Source of the DNA: an uncultured Geobacteraceae bacterium
Lineage (GTDB): Bacteria; Desulfobacterota; Desulfuromonadia; Geobacterales; Pseudopelobacteraceae
Direction: 5' to 3'
DNA: 64,000 nucleotides
Assembly (NCBI GenBank): GCA_903901875.1
Contig: CAIUSO010000010.1
Location: forward strand, 18,813 to 82,812
Part shown: positions 17,190 to 28,503 of the stretch, one piece after another
Layout: every line of letters begins with the position of its first letter
Numbering within the stretch: the stretch's first letter is position 1
Notes under the pieces: model-generated
What the model was told of the DNA's origin: nothing
The model's input: the letters and a program-made list of their open reading frames with translations, nothing else
The model's database searches: none
Program-made: the position numbers and the translations under genes

Positions 17190-18347
17190 CTAGCCGACTC
17201 TCCGTAATCCATCTGCTATTTTTATTCTGACTGCTCTCCAACTGGGAAAAACGGCAGCAACAATTCCGACAATTAAGCAAAAAAGTATGTCAAGGTAGAG
17301 AGTTGATCGTTCAATCTGGAATACCGGAAAAAAAGTTCCCATAATTTCACCAAACTTCCCGGCCACGGGAAATGTCAGCACTATGCCGATGGCTCCCCCG
17401 GTGCCGGTAATAAAGAGAGATTCACCAAATATCATGCCCACAATGTGGTGCCACTCGAATCCAAGTGCTTTGAAAATGGCATATTCGCCGATTCGTTCCC
17501 GTGCGGTCATGGCCATCGTATTGGCCACCACGACCATAATGATGATAATGACGACAAAAGAAACAATCCTGATCGCCACAACGATAGCTTCGGTCATGGA
17601 AACAAAGCTTAATTGAAAAGCTTTTTCTGTTTCGGTCAATGTTTCGGCGAGCGAATTTCTGAAAGTTGCATCAACGGCAAGAGAAATCTCCGGAGCCGAC
17701 TGTGGATTTCTGAGACCAATGATAAACACGCCGATCTGATCGGAACGTCGGGAAACGGTTTTCTTCAACGTTTCGTTGAGATAATCCCAGTGAAAAAAGA
17801 ATTGTGACTCATCGGTTGATTTTTCGGCACCACTGTAGATGCCTCGCACCACATATTCCCATGTCCCAGGGTAAATAGTTCCCTTAAGGGTGACGGTGTC
17901 ACCGATATGCCAGCCAAAACGATCCGCAAGTTTTTTCCCCGCAACGCACCCTTTACGATCCAGCAGAAAGGCACGTTTTTGTTCCTGGGGCAGGACAAAT
18001 TCAGGATAAATATCAAAATAACTTTTTGCGTCAACGGCAAAATTGGGAAAGAAATTTTTCTCCGTAATATACACACCGCCAAACCAGTTTTCATAGGTCA
18101 AGCCGGTTACCCCTTCCAAGTGCCGAATGCGCTCCTGATAGGCAAACGGCAACGAAAACACCAGCGAGACCGCATTGCGGCACACTAATCGTGTTGATGA
18201 TGATCCGTTTACTCCGGCGTACCACGCTGTTACAACAGTTTGTAGCAGTCCGAATGCCAGAATGGCTACCGTGATTCCAAGTATGGTCAGGAGCGTACGC
18301 AATCGATGGCGGAAAGCATTGCGGGCCAGGAGCTTAACAAGGAACAT
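17190..18347 (-). CDS. MacB/FtsX-type ABC transporter permease
   Basis: A 385-residue permease with one N-terminal membrane helix, a periplasmic domain of about 200 residues and three C-terminal helices, the layout of the MacB/LolE/FtsX family. The last part contains ANTMAMTARERIGEYAIFKALG, the conserved cytoplasmic loop of this family. It overlaps the ATPase gene by 14 bases. Together with the adaptor upstream it forms a tripartite-efflux-like system, although no outer-membrane channel gene is nearby. Substrate unknown. Confidence 0.88.
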   Translation of the reverse strand: MFLVKLLARNAFRHRLRTLLTILGITVAILAFGLLQTVVTAWYAGVNGSSSTRLVCRNAVSLVFSLPFAYQERIRHLEGVTGLTYENWFGGVYITEKNFFPNFAVDAKSYFDIYPEFVLPQEQKRAFLLDRKGCVAGKKLADRFGWHIGDTVTLKGTIYPGTWEYVVRGIYSGAEKSTDESQFFFHWDYLNETLKKTVSRRSDQIGVFIIGLRNPQSAPEISLAVDATFRNSLAETLTETEKAFQLSFVSMTEAIVVAIRIVSFVVIIIIMVVVANTMAMTARERIGEYAIFKALGFEWHHIVGMIFGESLFITGTGGAIGIVLTFPVAGKFGEIMGTFFPVFQIERSTLYLDILFCLIVGIVAAVFPSWRAVRIKIADGLRRVG

Positions 18348-19038
18348 CAGTCAGGAGCCCCTTTTCCAGATGACGGATACTATGGGCCTTTTCGGCGGCA
18401 CGGGGGTCATGGGTTACCATAATAATTGTCTTATGTTGTTCACCGTTGAGTCGGGTCATCAGTGCAAGTATTTCTTCCGCGGAAACCCGGTCCAGATCCC
18501 CCGTTGGTTCGTCAGCCACCAGAATTGCCGGGTCAGTAACAATGGCTCGGGCAATGGCAACCCGCTGCTGCTGACCACCGGAAAGCTGGGATGGATTATG
18601 TTCAAGCCGGTCCATCAATCCCACAACCTCAAGAGCCGCTTCAACATGATCCCGTCTTTCCCTTCTCGAAAGGGACGTAAGCATTAACGGTAATTCCACG
18701 TTCTCAAAAGCGGTCAACACTGGAATAAGATTATAAAACTGAAAGATAAAACCAACGTTGGCCGCCCGCCATCGAGCAAGTACCACCTCATTCAACGTCG
18801 CAATATCAACACCATCGATAACAATCGAACCGCTGTCAACGGTGTCAATTCCGGCGATTAGATTGAGAAGCGTAGATTTTCCCGATCCTGAAGGTCCCAT
18901 CAGAGCAAGAAATTCTCCCCGAACAATTTCAAAGGAAATACCCTCCAGTACGGGTACCGGCTGATTTCCCCTCTGATACGCCTTGGAAACGGCACTAAGA
19001 GACACCATAATCTGTGGATTCTCAGGGGACACATTCAT
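18334..19038 (-). CDS. MacB/LolD-type ABC transporter ATP-binding protein
   Basis: A 234-residue ATPase with Walker A GPSGSGKST, signature LSGGQQQRVAIARA and Walker B ILVADEPTGDLD, the classic LolD/MacB pattern. The track start at 19074 lies inside the adaptor gene; the ATG at 19038 falls one base after the adaptor stop (TAATATG) with GGAGAAG upstream. It is coupled on both sides to the adaptor and permease genes, so the three form one mechanotransmission-type exporter. Confidence 0.9.
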   Translation of the reverse strand: MNVSPENPQIMVSLSAVSKAYQRGNQPVPVLEGISFEIVRGEFLALMGPSGSGKSTLLNLIAGIDTVDSGSIVIDGVDIATLNEVVLARWRAANVGFIFQFYNLIPVLTAFENVELPLMLTSLSRRERRDHVEAALEVVGLMDRLEHNPSQLSGGQQQRVAIARAIVTDPAILVADEPTGDLDRVSAEEILALMTRLNGEQHKTIIMVTHDPRAAEKAHSIRHLEKGLLTDVPC

Positions 19039-19039
19039 A

Positions 19040-20257
19040 TTATTTCTTCTCCGGAAGTACAATCCTACCGCCATCTTTCAGGGATTCTTGTGGTTTTATC
19101 ACAATTTTATCACCGGACTTGACTCCGGTAACCTCCACCAGATCCCCCAGCGTTACGCCGACAGTTACCGGAATAAATTTCACCGTAGAGCCGGTAACCA
19201 GAAAAAGTCCACTTTTGCCTCCACGGGTTGCCAGTGCGGTGGGTGCCACCACAATTCGGGCAACCGTATCGCCTGCATGGGTTTCGTGCTGAAGAAAAGC
19301 AACTTTTGCACTCATTTCTGGAAATATCCGCCGATCCTTTTCGAGAAAACGAACTTTAACCATTACCGATGCCTTACTCCGGTCTGCGGTAGGAACAATC
19401 ATCTTTAATACACCACGAAGTCTGGTACCCGGAAGAGAGTCAAGTGTTATTTCACATGGCTGCCCTTGCCGTATCTGGGACAGATTTGATTCAGAAACAT
19501 CGGCTTCTATCTCCAGTGAAGCGAGGTCGGCAATGGAGACCACTGCGGCTTTGGCGCTGGCTGCGGCACCAAGTGGAGTGATGATATCTCCAACATCGGC
19601 GTTCTTGGTCAATACCACCGCATCAAAGGGGGCGCGTATCAAACTATAGTCATTTGCAACCTTCCCTCCCTGCAGGGCAGCTACGGCGGTTGCAATACCT
19701 GCTTCGGCACTGTCTGAGGCAGCAATTGCCCGCTTCAGTCGAGCATCAGCACTGTCGTAATCTGATTGTGACACAATGCCGGAAATCAGTAACTGTTTCT
19801 GACGCTGAAACGATTTATCTGCATCATTAAGCTCCGCCCGCGCCTGTTCCCGCACCGCACGGGAATTGGTAAGGGCAGCTTCATACTGTTTGATTGCCGC
19901 TTCAAGGTCCTTATTTTCCAACCGGGCTATAACCTGCCCGGCAGTAACCCGACTCCCCTCAGCAACTCCAATCCATTCAAGTCTACCGGTTATTTTTGAT
20001 GCGACTGACGCCTTTCGCTGGGCGACAACGTATCCGCTGGCGTTGAGTAGTGTGAAGGACTGTGTTGGATAAAAAAGTGAAACCGTGGAGGTTTCAACGG
20101 TGGTTGCCCTGTTTCGGGAGAAGAGCAGAAACGAAATAATGATTGCCAGGACAAGAACCACTCCGATGCTTCGACGCTTCCAAGAAGGGCCGGAGCGGTG
20201 CGGAACAGTTGTGCGCGTTTTGTCTATGGCAAGCCGGTTGAGGGTATCAGATGACAT
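19040..20257 (-). CDS. periplasmic adaptor of the efflux system (MacA/HlyD family)
   Basis: A 405-residue membrane-fusion protein: a cytoplasmic N-terminus of about 30 residues, one membrane helix (VLVLAIIISFLLF), lipoyl half-motifs around GYVVAQRKASVASKITGRL, a coiled-coil hairpin near residues 100-190, then beta-barrel and membrane-proximal domains. It would link the MacB-like permease to an outer-membrane channel. The ATG at 20257 has a plain AAAGG site; the upstream in-frame ATG at 20305 has none. First gene of the operon that ends in pilR. Confidence 0.87.
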   Translation of the reverse strand: MSSDTLNRLAIDKTRTTVPHRSGPSWKRRSIGVVLVLAIIISFLLFSRNRATTVETSTVSLFYPTQSFTLLNASGYVVAQRKASVASKITGRLEWIGVAEGSRVTAGQVIARLENKDLEAAIKQYEAALTNSRAVREQARAELNDADKSFQRQKQLLISGIVSQSDYDSADARLKRAIAASDSAEAGIATAVAALQGGKVANDYSLIRAPFDAVVLTKNADVGDIITPLGAAASAKAAVVSIADLASLEIEADVSESNLSQIRQGQPCEITLDSLPGTRLRGVLKMIVPTADRSKASVMVKVRFLEKDRRIFPEMSAKVAFLQHETHAGDTVARIVVAPTALATRGGKSGLFLVTGSTVKFIPVTVGVTLGDLVEVTGVKSGDKIVIKPQESLKDGGRIVLPEKK

Positions 20258-20417
20258 ATGTATGCCTTTTATGGAGAAATTTACAAATGTGCCAATTTTT
20301 GTCATACCACGTTTTCACGCCATTTAAAAGCAGTAGCTGAATCATACCACTTTTAAACTATGCTTATTTCCTCGTGAGCAAGCTGTTTTTTTTATTTTTT
20401 TGTGGTATACACAATGA

Positions 20418-21764
<1,347 letters not shown>

Positions 21765-21784
21765 ACATTTATGTGGTCGTGACG

Positions 21785-21808
21785 AAAGGCGGAGTTTTCT
21801 CCGCCTTT
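21785..21808 (+). terminator. hairpin after eno
   Basis: AAAGGCGGAG-TTTT-CTCCGCCTTT is a perfect 10-bp stem between the eno stop and the pgi ribosome site. It ends in TTT followed by CCCC, so it may be a partial terminator or attenuator. Confidence 0.75.
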
Positions 21809-21832
21809 CCCCTATCAGGAACCGGAGGAACC

Positions 21833-23425
21833 ATGGAAAAAGACACCGCATTGTGGAACCGTTATCAGAAATATCTCTGTCATTGTCCCGAGATCAACCT
21901 GACCCTCGATATGAGCCGCATGAAATTTGCCGACACCTACTTTAAAAAGATGGAACCGGTCATGCATGAAGCGCTGCTTGAAATGAGCGGTCTGGAAGGT
22001 GGTGCCATTGCCAATGCGGACGAAAACCGGATGGTCGGCCACTATTGGTTGAGGGATCCCTCACTTGCTCCATCCCGGAAACTCAGGGACGAAATAGAAA
22101 GTACCGTTGAAAAAATCCATATTTTTTGCAAGAAGATTCATTCGGGAACACTCAAAGCACAAAATGGCTCCCCCTTTATCAATTTCCTTGTGATCGGTAT
22201 CGGCGGTTCCGCATTGGGTCCCCAGTTCGTAGCCGATGCACTGGCGACCGGTGCCGACCCCATGAAAGCTTTCTTCCTGGACAATACCGATCCGGACGGA
22301 ATTGATAAAACATTTGCCCTGCTGGGTGCAGGTTTGTCCCAGACGTTGTCACTTGTTATTTCAAAGAGTGGCTCCACAAAAGAAACCCGTAACGGCATGC
22401 TGGAAGCTAAAGCGGTGTATGAGCGGGCCGGACTGGATTTTGCACGCCACGCCGTAGCCGTTACCGGTGCTGACAGTGAACTTGATCGCCTGGCGTCTGC
22501 CGAGGGGTGGATGGAACGTTTCCCGATGTGGGACTGGGTTGGTGGCCGTACCTCAGTCACTTCGGCGGTGGGACTCCTGCCTGCGGCACTTCAAGGCATT
22601 TCTATCAGCGACCTGCTCGACGGTGCCAAGAACTGCGATATTGCCACCAGCAGTACGATAACGCTCAAGAATCCGGCAGCCTGCATGGCTCTGATGTGGT
22701 ATTACGCCACGGATGGTCGGGGAAACAAGGATATGGTAATGCTCCCCTACCGGGATCGCTTACTCCTGTTCTCCCGCTATCTGCAGCAGTTGATCATGGA
22801 GTCCATCGGCAAAGAACTTGATCGGGACGGTACACGGGTCAATCAGGGACTTACCGTGTACGGAAACAAGGGCTCCACGGATCAGCACGCCTATGTTCAG
22901 CAGCTGCGTGAGGGTGTGGCAAATTTCTTTGTCACGTTCATTGAGGTGCTGCAAGACCGGGATGGCTCTTCAATGCAGGTTGAGGAGGGTGTGACCAGTG
23001 GCGATTTTCTCTTCGGCTTCCTCCAGGGAACCCGGAGTGCGTTATACGAAAATGGCAGAGAGTCAATGACCATCACCATAAACCGTGTTGATGCCTATTC
23101 CATCGGAGTGCTTATTGCTCTGTTCGAACGCACGGTCGGCTTTTACGCAAGTCTGCTGAATATTAACGCCTACCATCAACCAGGAGTGGAAGCGGGTAAA
23201 AAGGCAGCTGAGAAGGTTATCACACTTCAAAAGTCTGTTGTGGGATTACTGAACCAGCATGAAAAGGGATTAACCGCCGAGGCGGTGGCTCGTCAGCTCG
23301 GCACACCACAAGAAACAGAAATGATTTTTTCAATTCTGCGTCACCTTTCCGCAAACAAAGACAGAGGAATTAAACAGACCGGTACCGGCAAGATCAGCGA
23401 GATTACCTTTCGAATAAAAACCTAA
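21833..23425 (+). CDS. pgi: glucose-6-phosphate isomerase
   Basis: A 530-residue phosphoglucose isomerase with two SIS-type sugar-isomerase domains. [16 protein letters not shown] and [11 protein letters not shown] bind the phosphate, and [15 protein letters not shown] is the PGI signature. The C-terminal third carries an extra helical region, as in other Desulfuromonadia. The track start at 21773 runs through the eno hairpin; the ATG at 21833 has a clear GGAGGAA site. Next to eno it belongs to glycolysis/gluconeogenesis. Its stop overlaps the convergent hrpB gene by 4 bases. Confidence 0.93.
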   Translation: MEKDTALWNRYQKYLCHCPEINLTLDMSRMKFADTYFKKMEPVMHEALLEMSGLEGGAIANADENRMVGHYWLRDPSLAPSRKLRDEIESTVEKIHIFCKKIHSGTLKAQNGSPFINFLVIGIGGSALGPQFVADALATGADPMKAFFLDNTDPDGIDKTFALLGAGLSQTLSLVISKSGSTKETRNGMLEAKAVYERAGLDFARHAVAVTGADSELDRLASAEGWMERFPMWDWVGGRTSVTSAVGLLPAALQGISISDLLDGAKNCDIATSSTITLKNPAACMALMWYYATDGRGNKDMVMLPYRDRLLLFSRYLQQLIMESIGKELDRDGTRVNQGLTVYGNKGSTDQHAYVQQLREGVANFFVTFIEVLQDRDGSSMQVEEGVTSGDFLFGFLQGTRSALYENGRESMTITINRVDAYSIGVLIALFERTVGFYASLLNINAYHQPGVEAGKKAAEKVITLQKSVVGLLNQHEKGLTAEAVARQLGTPQETEMIFSILRHLSANKDRGIKQTGTGKISEITFRIKT

Positions 23426-25947
23426 ACCCTCGGCTTAAGCCGGCGCGTGGGAACAGCACCCCAGGGGTCTTCGGGCCAGGGGTGCTTTGGGTACCTCCCC
23501 TTCAGTTCTTTTTTAACCTGTACATATGCTCCGTCCCAAAATCCCCGCAGATCCCTCGTTACCTGAATGGGCCTGCCTGCCGGTGAAAGCAGGTGCAGCA
23601 GCAACGGAACCCTTCCGTTACAGACCGATGGCCCAACGGCCAGACCGAATAATTCCTGCAGCTTTACCGCCAACACCGGAACTTCTCCCGTATAGTCAAT
23701 CCTGATCCGTGAACCGCTCGGCACCGCCTGGGATGATGGTGTCTGTTCATCCATCATCCGCTTCTGCTGATAGCTGAGACCATTGACAAGTATATCAGCA
23801 AAATCCAACTGGGCAAGTTTTTTGGCGGAGTTCACACTCGCTGACAGATGGGGCAACAGCCACTGTTCAAGGGTATCACACAATGCAGGGTCAGAAACAT
23901 CGGGCCACTCCTGCTCGGGAAATGACCGGTGCAGCAGTTGCAGACGTCCCTGAAGTTGCCGAAAAGAGGCATCAAGAGTCAATAACTGCAGGTGTGAATC
24001 ACGCACCGCCCCGATCAAGGCTGAAGCAATCTGGGCGTGTGTTGGTATTACCGCCTTTCCGCACAATTCAACACTGCCAAGAGACTCAACCTGACGGGCA
24101 GTGACACGCTGTTCCCGTTCATCCCAGCAGACCATAGATCTGGTTTGAATGTGACGACCACGCTCATCACGAAGAACCGCTTCAGTAACTTCCGATGCCA
24201 GATGAATGGCTGCATCGGAACGACTACCGCCATCCAGCAACGGGGCAATGATAAAATCTCCCTCCCTGACGCCACTCCGGGGCGACAGCAGGGCACCACG
24301 GCCGCTTGCCAGCAGATAGCCATCCCCCGAATCCCTCCGCCGGGCAACGCGGTCGGGGTAGGCCGCCAGCAGCAGGCGGGCAGTGGTAGAATCATCCACC
24401 GATTCTGCGTGCACCATACGGGAGACAGCCACGAGGGAGCGGAGCTGCTGGGCCGTTCGCAGCACGTTTTTCATGGCAGAGACATCAATGTTGCGCTCAA
24501 AGCGCCCCGCAGTCTGAAATAGTTTGAGTGATTCAAGCCGTTCATCCAGATCCGACCGGCATTTCCGGGAAAACTGAGTACGCTCTGAACGGCTAAAAAT
24601 ATCCCGTTCAGCAAGGAGTGCGGCAACCTGACATCCCAGAGTTGGACATCCAAGCTCCTTTGCACGAAGCAGCAATCTGCCGAGTCGCGGATGGAGCGGC
24701 ATTCGGACGACCTCTTTACCGGCTTCGGTAATAGCGCCGTTCTCCCCAAGAAGATCCAGATCAAGCAGGAGAGTTCGGGCCGTTTCAACGGCTGCAGCGG
24801 GAGGTACATCAAGCCACTCCAGGCGATTCGGCTCGGTGACCCCCCACGCGGCAAGCTCCAGCAGCAGACCGGACAACTCGGTAACCGTAATCTCAGGAGG
24901 GGTAAAGGGTGCCATGGCACTCAAGGTGTGGGGGGAAAATAAACGATAGCAGACACCGGGAGCGGTGCGCCCTCCCCTCCCTGCACGCTGCTCGGCCGAT
25001 GCCCGTGATTCCCGCACCGTGACGAGGCGATTCAGTCCGGTACCGGGATCATACTGAAGTCTCCGGGATACCCCGCTATCAATGACGACCCGGACCCCTT
25101 CGATGGTCAGACTGGTTTCGGCAATACTGGTGGCCAGCACAACTTTTCGCAACGCACCGGCCTGTATCGCTTTTTGTTGATCGGCAATCGGCAGATCGCC
25201 GTACAGTTGACAGACTTCAATCTGCCGCTTCTCAGTTGACAATACTTCCGCAAGCTGCGCGGCACATCCCCGTATCTCGCCAGAGCCGGGAAGAAACGCC
25301 AGAATATCCCCCTCCGTCTCACGAAGTGCCCGAAAGACTGCGGCCGCAACTTTCCGGGTGACTGGTGATTTTACATCATCATCACTGTAACTATGCTGAA
25401 CCTCGAATGACCGACCAGCCGAGCTGATAATCGGTGCATGACCAAGCAGCTGTGAGATTCGCTCCACATCGAGGGTTGCCGACATGACAATCAGCTTCAG
25501 ATCAGGGCGAATCTGCTGAACCTCCCGACAGAGAATAAGCCCCAGATCGGCATGGATACTTCGCTCATGAAACTCATCAAAAATTATCAGGGCGATACCG
25601 GAAAGTTCCGGATCATGCTGAATCCGCCGGGTCAGAATCCCTTCTGTCACCACTTCAATGCGGGTGGTACGGGAAACGACACTCTCAAACCGGATCGAAT
25701 ACCCGACGGTTTTTCCTACCTCTTCGCCACGCAGATAGGCCATCCGCCGGGCAGCTGCAATGGCGGCGATCCGTCTCGGCTCAAGCATGATGATACGCCC
25801 GGCAGATGCAGGGATACAATCCAGGAGCTCCAGCGGAATCCGTGTGGTCTTGCCGGCTCCCGGCGGAGCGTGGAGAATTACCGCTTGATGTGTGAGGATG
25901 GTTTCCCGGAAGAGCGGAAGGATCTCATCTATTGGAAGTTGGATCAT
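23422..25947 (-). CDS. hrpB: ATP-dependent helicase HrpB
   Basis: A DEAH/RHA-type helicase of 841 residues, the usual HrpB length. Motif I is [12 protein letters not shown], motif II DEFHERS, motif III SATLD and motif [14 protein letters not shown], followed by the helicase-associated and HrpB C-terminal domains ending [19 protein letters not shown]. Its cellular role is poorly defined. It starts inside the end of larE (4-base overlap), so the two are co-translated although no functional link is known. Confidence 0.93.
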   Translation of the reverse strand: MIQLPIDEILPLFRETILTHQAVILHAPPGAGKTTRIPLELLDCIPASAGRIIMLEPRRIAAIAAARRMAYLRGEEVGKTVGYSIRFESVVSRTTRIEVVTEGILTRRIQHDPELSGIALIIFDEFHERSIHADLGLILCREVQQIRPDLKLIVMSATLDVERISQLLGHAPIISSAGRSFEVQHSYSDDDVKSPVTRKVAAAVFRALRETEGDILAFLPGSGEIRGCAAQLAEVLSTEKRQIEVCQLYGDLPIADQQKAIQAGALRKVVLATSIAETSLTIEGVRVVIDSGVSRRLQYDPGTGLNRLVTVRESRASAEQRAGRGGRTAPGVCYRLFSPHTLSAMAPFTPPEITVTELSGLLLELAAWGVTEPNRLEWLDVPPAAAVETARTLLLDLDLLGENGAITEAGKEVVRMPLHPRLGRLLLRAKELGCPTLGCQVAALLAERDIFSRSERTQFSRKCRSDLDERLESLKLFQTAGRFERNIDVSAMKNVLRTAQQLRSLVAVSRMVHAESVDDSTTARLLLAAYPDRVARRRDSGDGYLLASGRGALLSPRSGVREGDFIIAPLLDGGSRSDAAIHLASEVTEAVLRDERGRHIQTRSMVCWDEREQRVTARQVESLGSVELCGKAVIPTHAQIASALIGAVRDSHLQLLTLDASFRQLQGRLQLLHRSFPEQEWPDVSDPALCDTLEQWLLPHLSASVNSAKKLAQLDFADILVNGLSYQQKRMMDEQTPSSQAVPSGSRIRIDYTGEVPVLAVKLQELFGLAVGPSVCNGRVPLLLHLLSPAGRPIQVTRDLRGFWDGAYVQVKKELKGRYPKHPWPEDPWGAVPTRRLKPRV

Positions 25948-26750
25948 AAAAGTTCATTCATCGCTCCGGTCCGATACCCCTGCAAATCAAGGGCAACGTA
26001 GGTAAAACCGGCATTTTTGACGCAGCGGATTATTTCGTTACGCAGTGGCCCAACGGCCTGTGAAAATTCCTGCTCACCCAACTCTATCCGGGCAACGGCA
26101 TCATGGTAACGTACCCGCAGAGTCCGGAAACCAAGGGCTCGAAGCGACTCCTCCGCTATCCCCACCTTCCCTACCCGCTCGGCAGTTATTGCAGTTCCAT
26201 AGGGAAATCTGCTTGAAAGACAGGCAAAGGCCGGTTTATCCCAGGTCGGCAGTGCCATCTCACGGGATAGTTCCCGGATATCATCCTTGGTAAAACCGGC
26301 TTCCTCAAGGGGACTTCTGACCCCCAGTTCACCGGCAGCCACCTTCCCTGGTCGGTGATCACCGGCATCGTCACTATTGGTTCCGTCCAGCACGAAACTC
26401 AGCCCCTCTTCATCGGCAATGGTACGTAATTTACCAAAGAGCTCTTTTTTACAGTAATAGCAGCGGTTACGGGGATTATCTCGAAATTCGGGAATATCCA
26501 GCTCTTCCGAAACAATCAACCGATGTCTGCCACCAATCATTCGGGCCAGATCACACGCCTCTTTCAGCTCTCGCTCCGGATAGGTTTGTGACGTGGCCGT
26601 AACGGCAAGTGCCCGCTCTCCCAGCAGCTTAACAGCCAGTGCAAATAAAAGGGTTGAGTCAACACCCCCGGAAAAACCGATAACACAACTCTCAATAGAC
26701 GAAATAATTTCACGAATTTTTTCTAATTTAGCAGTGAGCACCGGCTCCAT
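25944..26750 (-). CDS. larE: LarE-like ATP-dependent sulfur transferase
   Basis: A 268-residue PP-loop ATP-pyrophosphatase with GFSGGVDSTLL at the N-terminus, a CYYCK motif near residue 98 and the LarE-type ACLSSRFPYGT segment whose cysteine is the sulfur donor in Lactobacillus LarE. In the lactate racemase system LarE thiolates the nickel-pincer cofactor made by LarB and LarC. Neither larB, larC nor larA is in the window, so this copy may serve another nickel-pincer enzyme or partners located elsewhere. It lies between the GapN-like gene (23-base gap) and hrpB (overlap). Confidence 0.85.
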   Translation of the reverse strand: MEPVLTAKLEKIREIISSIESCVIGFSGGVDSTLLFALAVKLLGERALAVTATSQTYPERELKEACDLARMIGGRHRLIVSEELDIPEFRDNPRNRCYYCKKELFGKLRTIADEEGLSFVLDGTNSDDAGDHRPGKVAAGELGVRSPLEEAGFTKDDIRELSREMALPTWDKPAFACLSSRFPYGTAITAERVGKVGIAEESLRALGFRTLRVRYHDAVARIELGEQEFSQAVGPLRNEIIRCVKNAGFTYVALDLQGYRTGAMNELL

Positions 26751-26773
26751 AAAACCTTCTCCTGAAACGTGAA

Positions 26774-28393
26774 CTAAAGGATGTAATCAGTTGATAAAAA
26801 GTGTGATTTTCGTTCTTTGACAATATCGGTGATAATTTCCCTGTTGGCATCGTTTTCCCGCGCTGCCACCACAATCCGGATGGAGAAAATACGGAGGGCA
26901 TCCGCCACGGACTGGGTTCCGTCAGCTGAGTTTTTACGGCCGTTGAACGGGAAACTGTCGGGACTTCGCTGGCATTGACTGTTGATATTTATTCGGCACA
27001 CCTGGTTGACCAGTGCATCAACCAACTGGGCAAGCGAGTCGGAATCTTTGCCAAAAATACTCGCCTGCTGGCCATAGTTTGAGGCAACTATATAATCTAT
27101 CGGTTCCTGAAGAGAATCAAATGGCACCACCGGTATAACCGGACCAAACTGCTCTTCCGTATACACCCTCATATCCGGGGTAACCGGATAGAGTAGTGCC
27201 GGATAGAAAAAAGACGAAGAGACCGTCCCTCCACCGGAATTCATAACGCGGGCACCATGCATAGTTGCATCGGAGACCAGTTCTGCCAGATAGTGAGGTT
27301 TTTCCGGTTCAGGGAGCGGGGTAATAATAACATCCTCCTCCCACGGCATTCCGCATGAGAGGGACGTGATACCTGCCGTCATGCGCGCAACAAACTCATC
27401 AACGACGGAGCGGTGTAAAAAAAGAATTTTCAGGGCGGTGCAGCGTTGACCGTTATTGGTCAGACAGCCGGAAAGACATTCAGCCACGGTCATCTCCAAA
27501 TCGGCATCGGGGAGAATAACGGCGGGATTTTTGGCATCCAGACCCAGCACGCACCGAAGCCGGTGGGGACGCGGATGTACGGAGCGCAGGGCGTCGGCAA
27601 CACGGCAGGTACCGATGAAGCCAAGCACATCAACTTTACCGGTCGCCATCAGCGGCGGCACCACCGTTTCTCCTTCGCCGTACACCGTGTTGATAACACC
27701 GGCGGGAAACAGGTCCCGAAAAGCCTCCAACAGTGGCTGAAAGATCAAAATGCCGAAGCGGGGCGGTTTCAGCAGTATGGTATTTCCCATGACCAGTGCC
27801 GGAATCAGTGTGGTAAATGTTTCATAGAGCGGAAAGTTGAAGGGGCCCATACAGAGCACTACTCCCAAGGGGGCGCGGCGAATCTGACCGATAATACCCT
27901 GCTGAATGACAAAGCGGGATGAAACACGGTCCAACTCTTTTAACGCCTCCAGGGTATCCCGGATATATGCCACCGTACGATCAAACTCACGTCCCGCCTC
28001 ACGCAATGATTTACCGGTCTCCCACAGGAGGAGTAACACGATTTCATCCCGTTTGGAAAGCAGAGCGGAAACCAACTGCTGCACACAATGAATTCGCTCA
28101 CCGACCGACATTGTGGGCCAGACTCCACGCCCAAGGGCATAGGCCCGCACCGCCATATCCAGGCATTCGAGAGCCGCGTCACCGGTCAACAATGGTGCCT
28201 CCCCAACCAGTACCGGTGTCAGACCATTCGGTGTACGAACCTCTACGGGGGAGCGCACCTCCTGAAGAGGTCCGCTCCATTGTCTCAATTCCCCTTGAAT
28301 AAGATAAGTGCTCTGTACGAGCGGTCGGGAAAATCTGTACTGTTCAGGTATTTCATCTGGTTCAGGAAACAGGGTTTCCAGGGTTGTTTTCAT
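26774..28393 (-). CDS. GapN-like non-phosphorylating glyceraldehyde-3-phosphate dehydrogenase (ALDH superfamily)
   Basis: A 539-residue aldehyde dehydrogenase, longer than most, consistent with NADP-dependent GAPDH (family 11-like) annotations in this group. The cofactor segment PFNFPLYE and the nucleophile cysteine in NNGQRCTALK are present. The general-base glutamate usually found in ELGGKNP appears replaced: the aligned stretch reads LGLDAKNP. Such a replacement is known in some CoA-acylating ALDHs, so catalysis or substrate may differ. The track start at 28441 is too early; the ATG at 28393 gives MKTTLETLFPEPDEIP, though its ribosome site is weak. It heads a minus-strand run with larE and hrpB. 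Confidence 0.75.
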   Translation of the reverse strand: MKTTLETLFPEPDEIPEQYRFSRPLVQSTYLIQGELRQWSGPLQEVRSPVEVRTPNGLTPVLVGEAPLLTGDAALECLDMAVRAYALGRGVWPTMSVGERIHCVQQLVSALLSKRDEIVLLLLWETGKSLREAGREFDRTVAYIRDTLEALKELDRVSSRFVIQQGIIGQIRRAPLGVVLCMGPFNFPLYETFTTLIPALVMGNTILLKPPRFGILIFQPLLEAFRDLFPAGVINTVYGEGETVVPPLMATGKVDVLGFIGTCRVADALRSVHPRPHRLRCVLGLDAKNPAVILPDADLEMTVAECLSGCLTNNGQRCTALKILFLHRSVVDEFVARMTAGITSLSCGMPWEEDVIITPLPEPEKPHYLAELVSDATMHGARVMNSGGGTVSSSFFYPALLYPVTPDMRVYTEEQFGPVIPVVPFDSLQEPIDYIVASNYGQQASIFGKDSDSLAQLVDALVNQVCRININSQCQRSPDSFPFNGRKNSADGTQSVADALRIFSIRIVVAARENDANREIITDIVKERKSHFLSTDYIL

Positions 28394-28503
28394 ATACGGT
28401 CTTTCATAGTAAGAAAATAAGCGTATCCGCCGCCTTGACAACTTCGGTTCACAAACGGTATTGTCAGTCAGGGTTTATATACAAAAGGGGGCAATCTGTC
28501 ACC

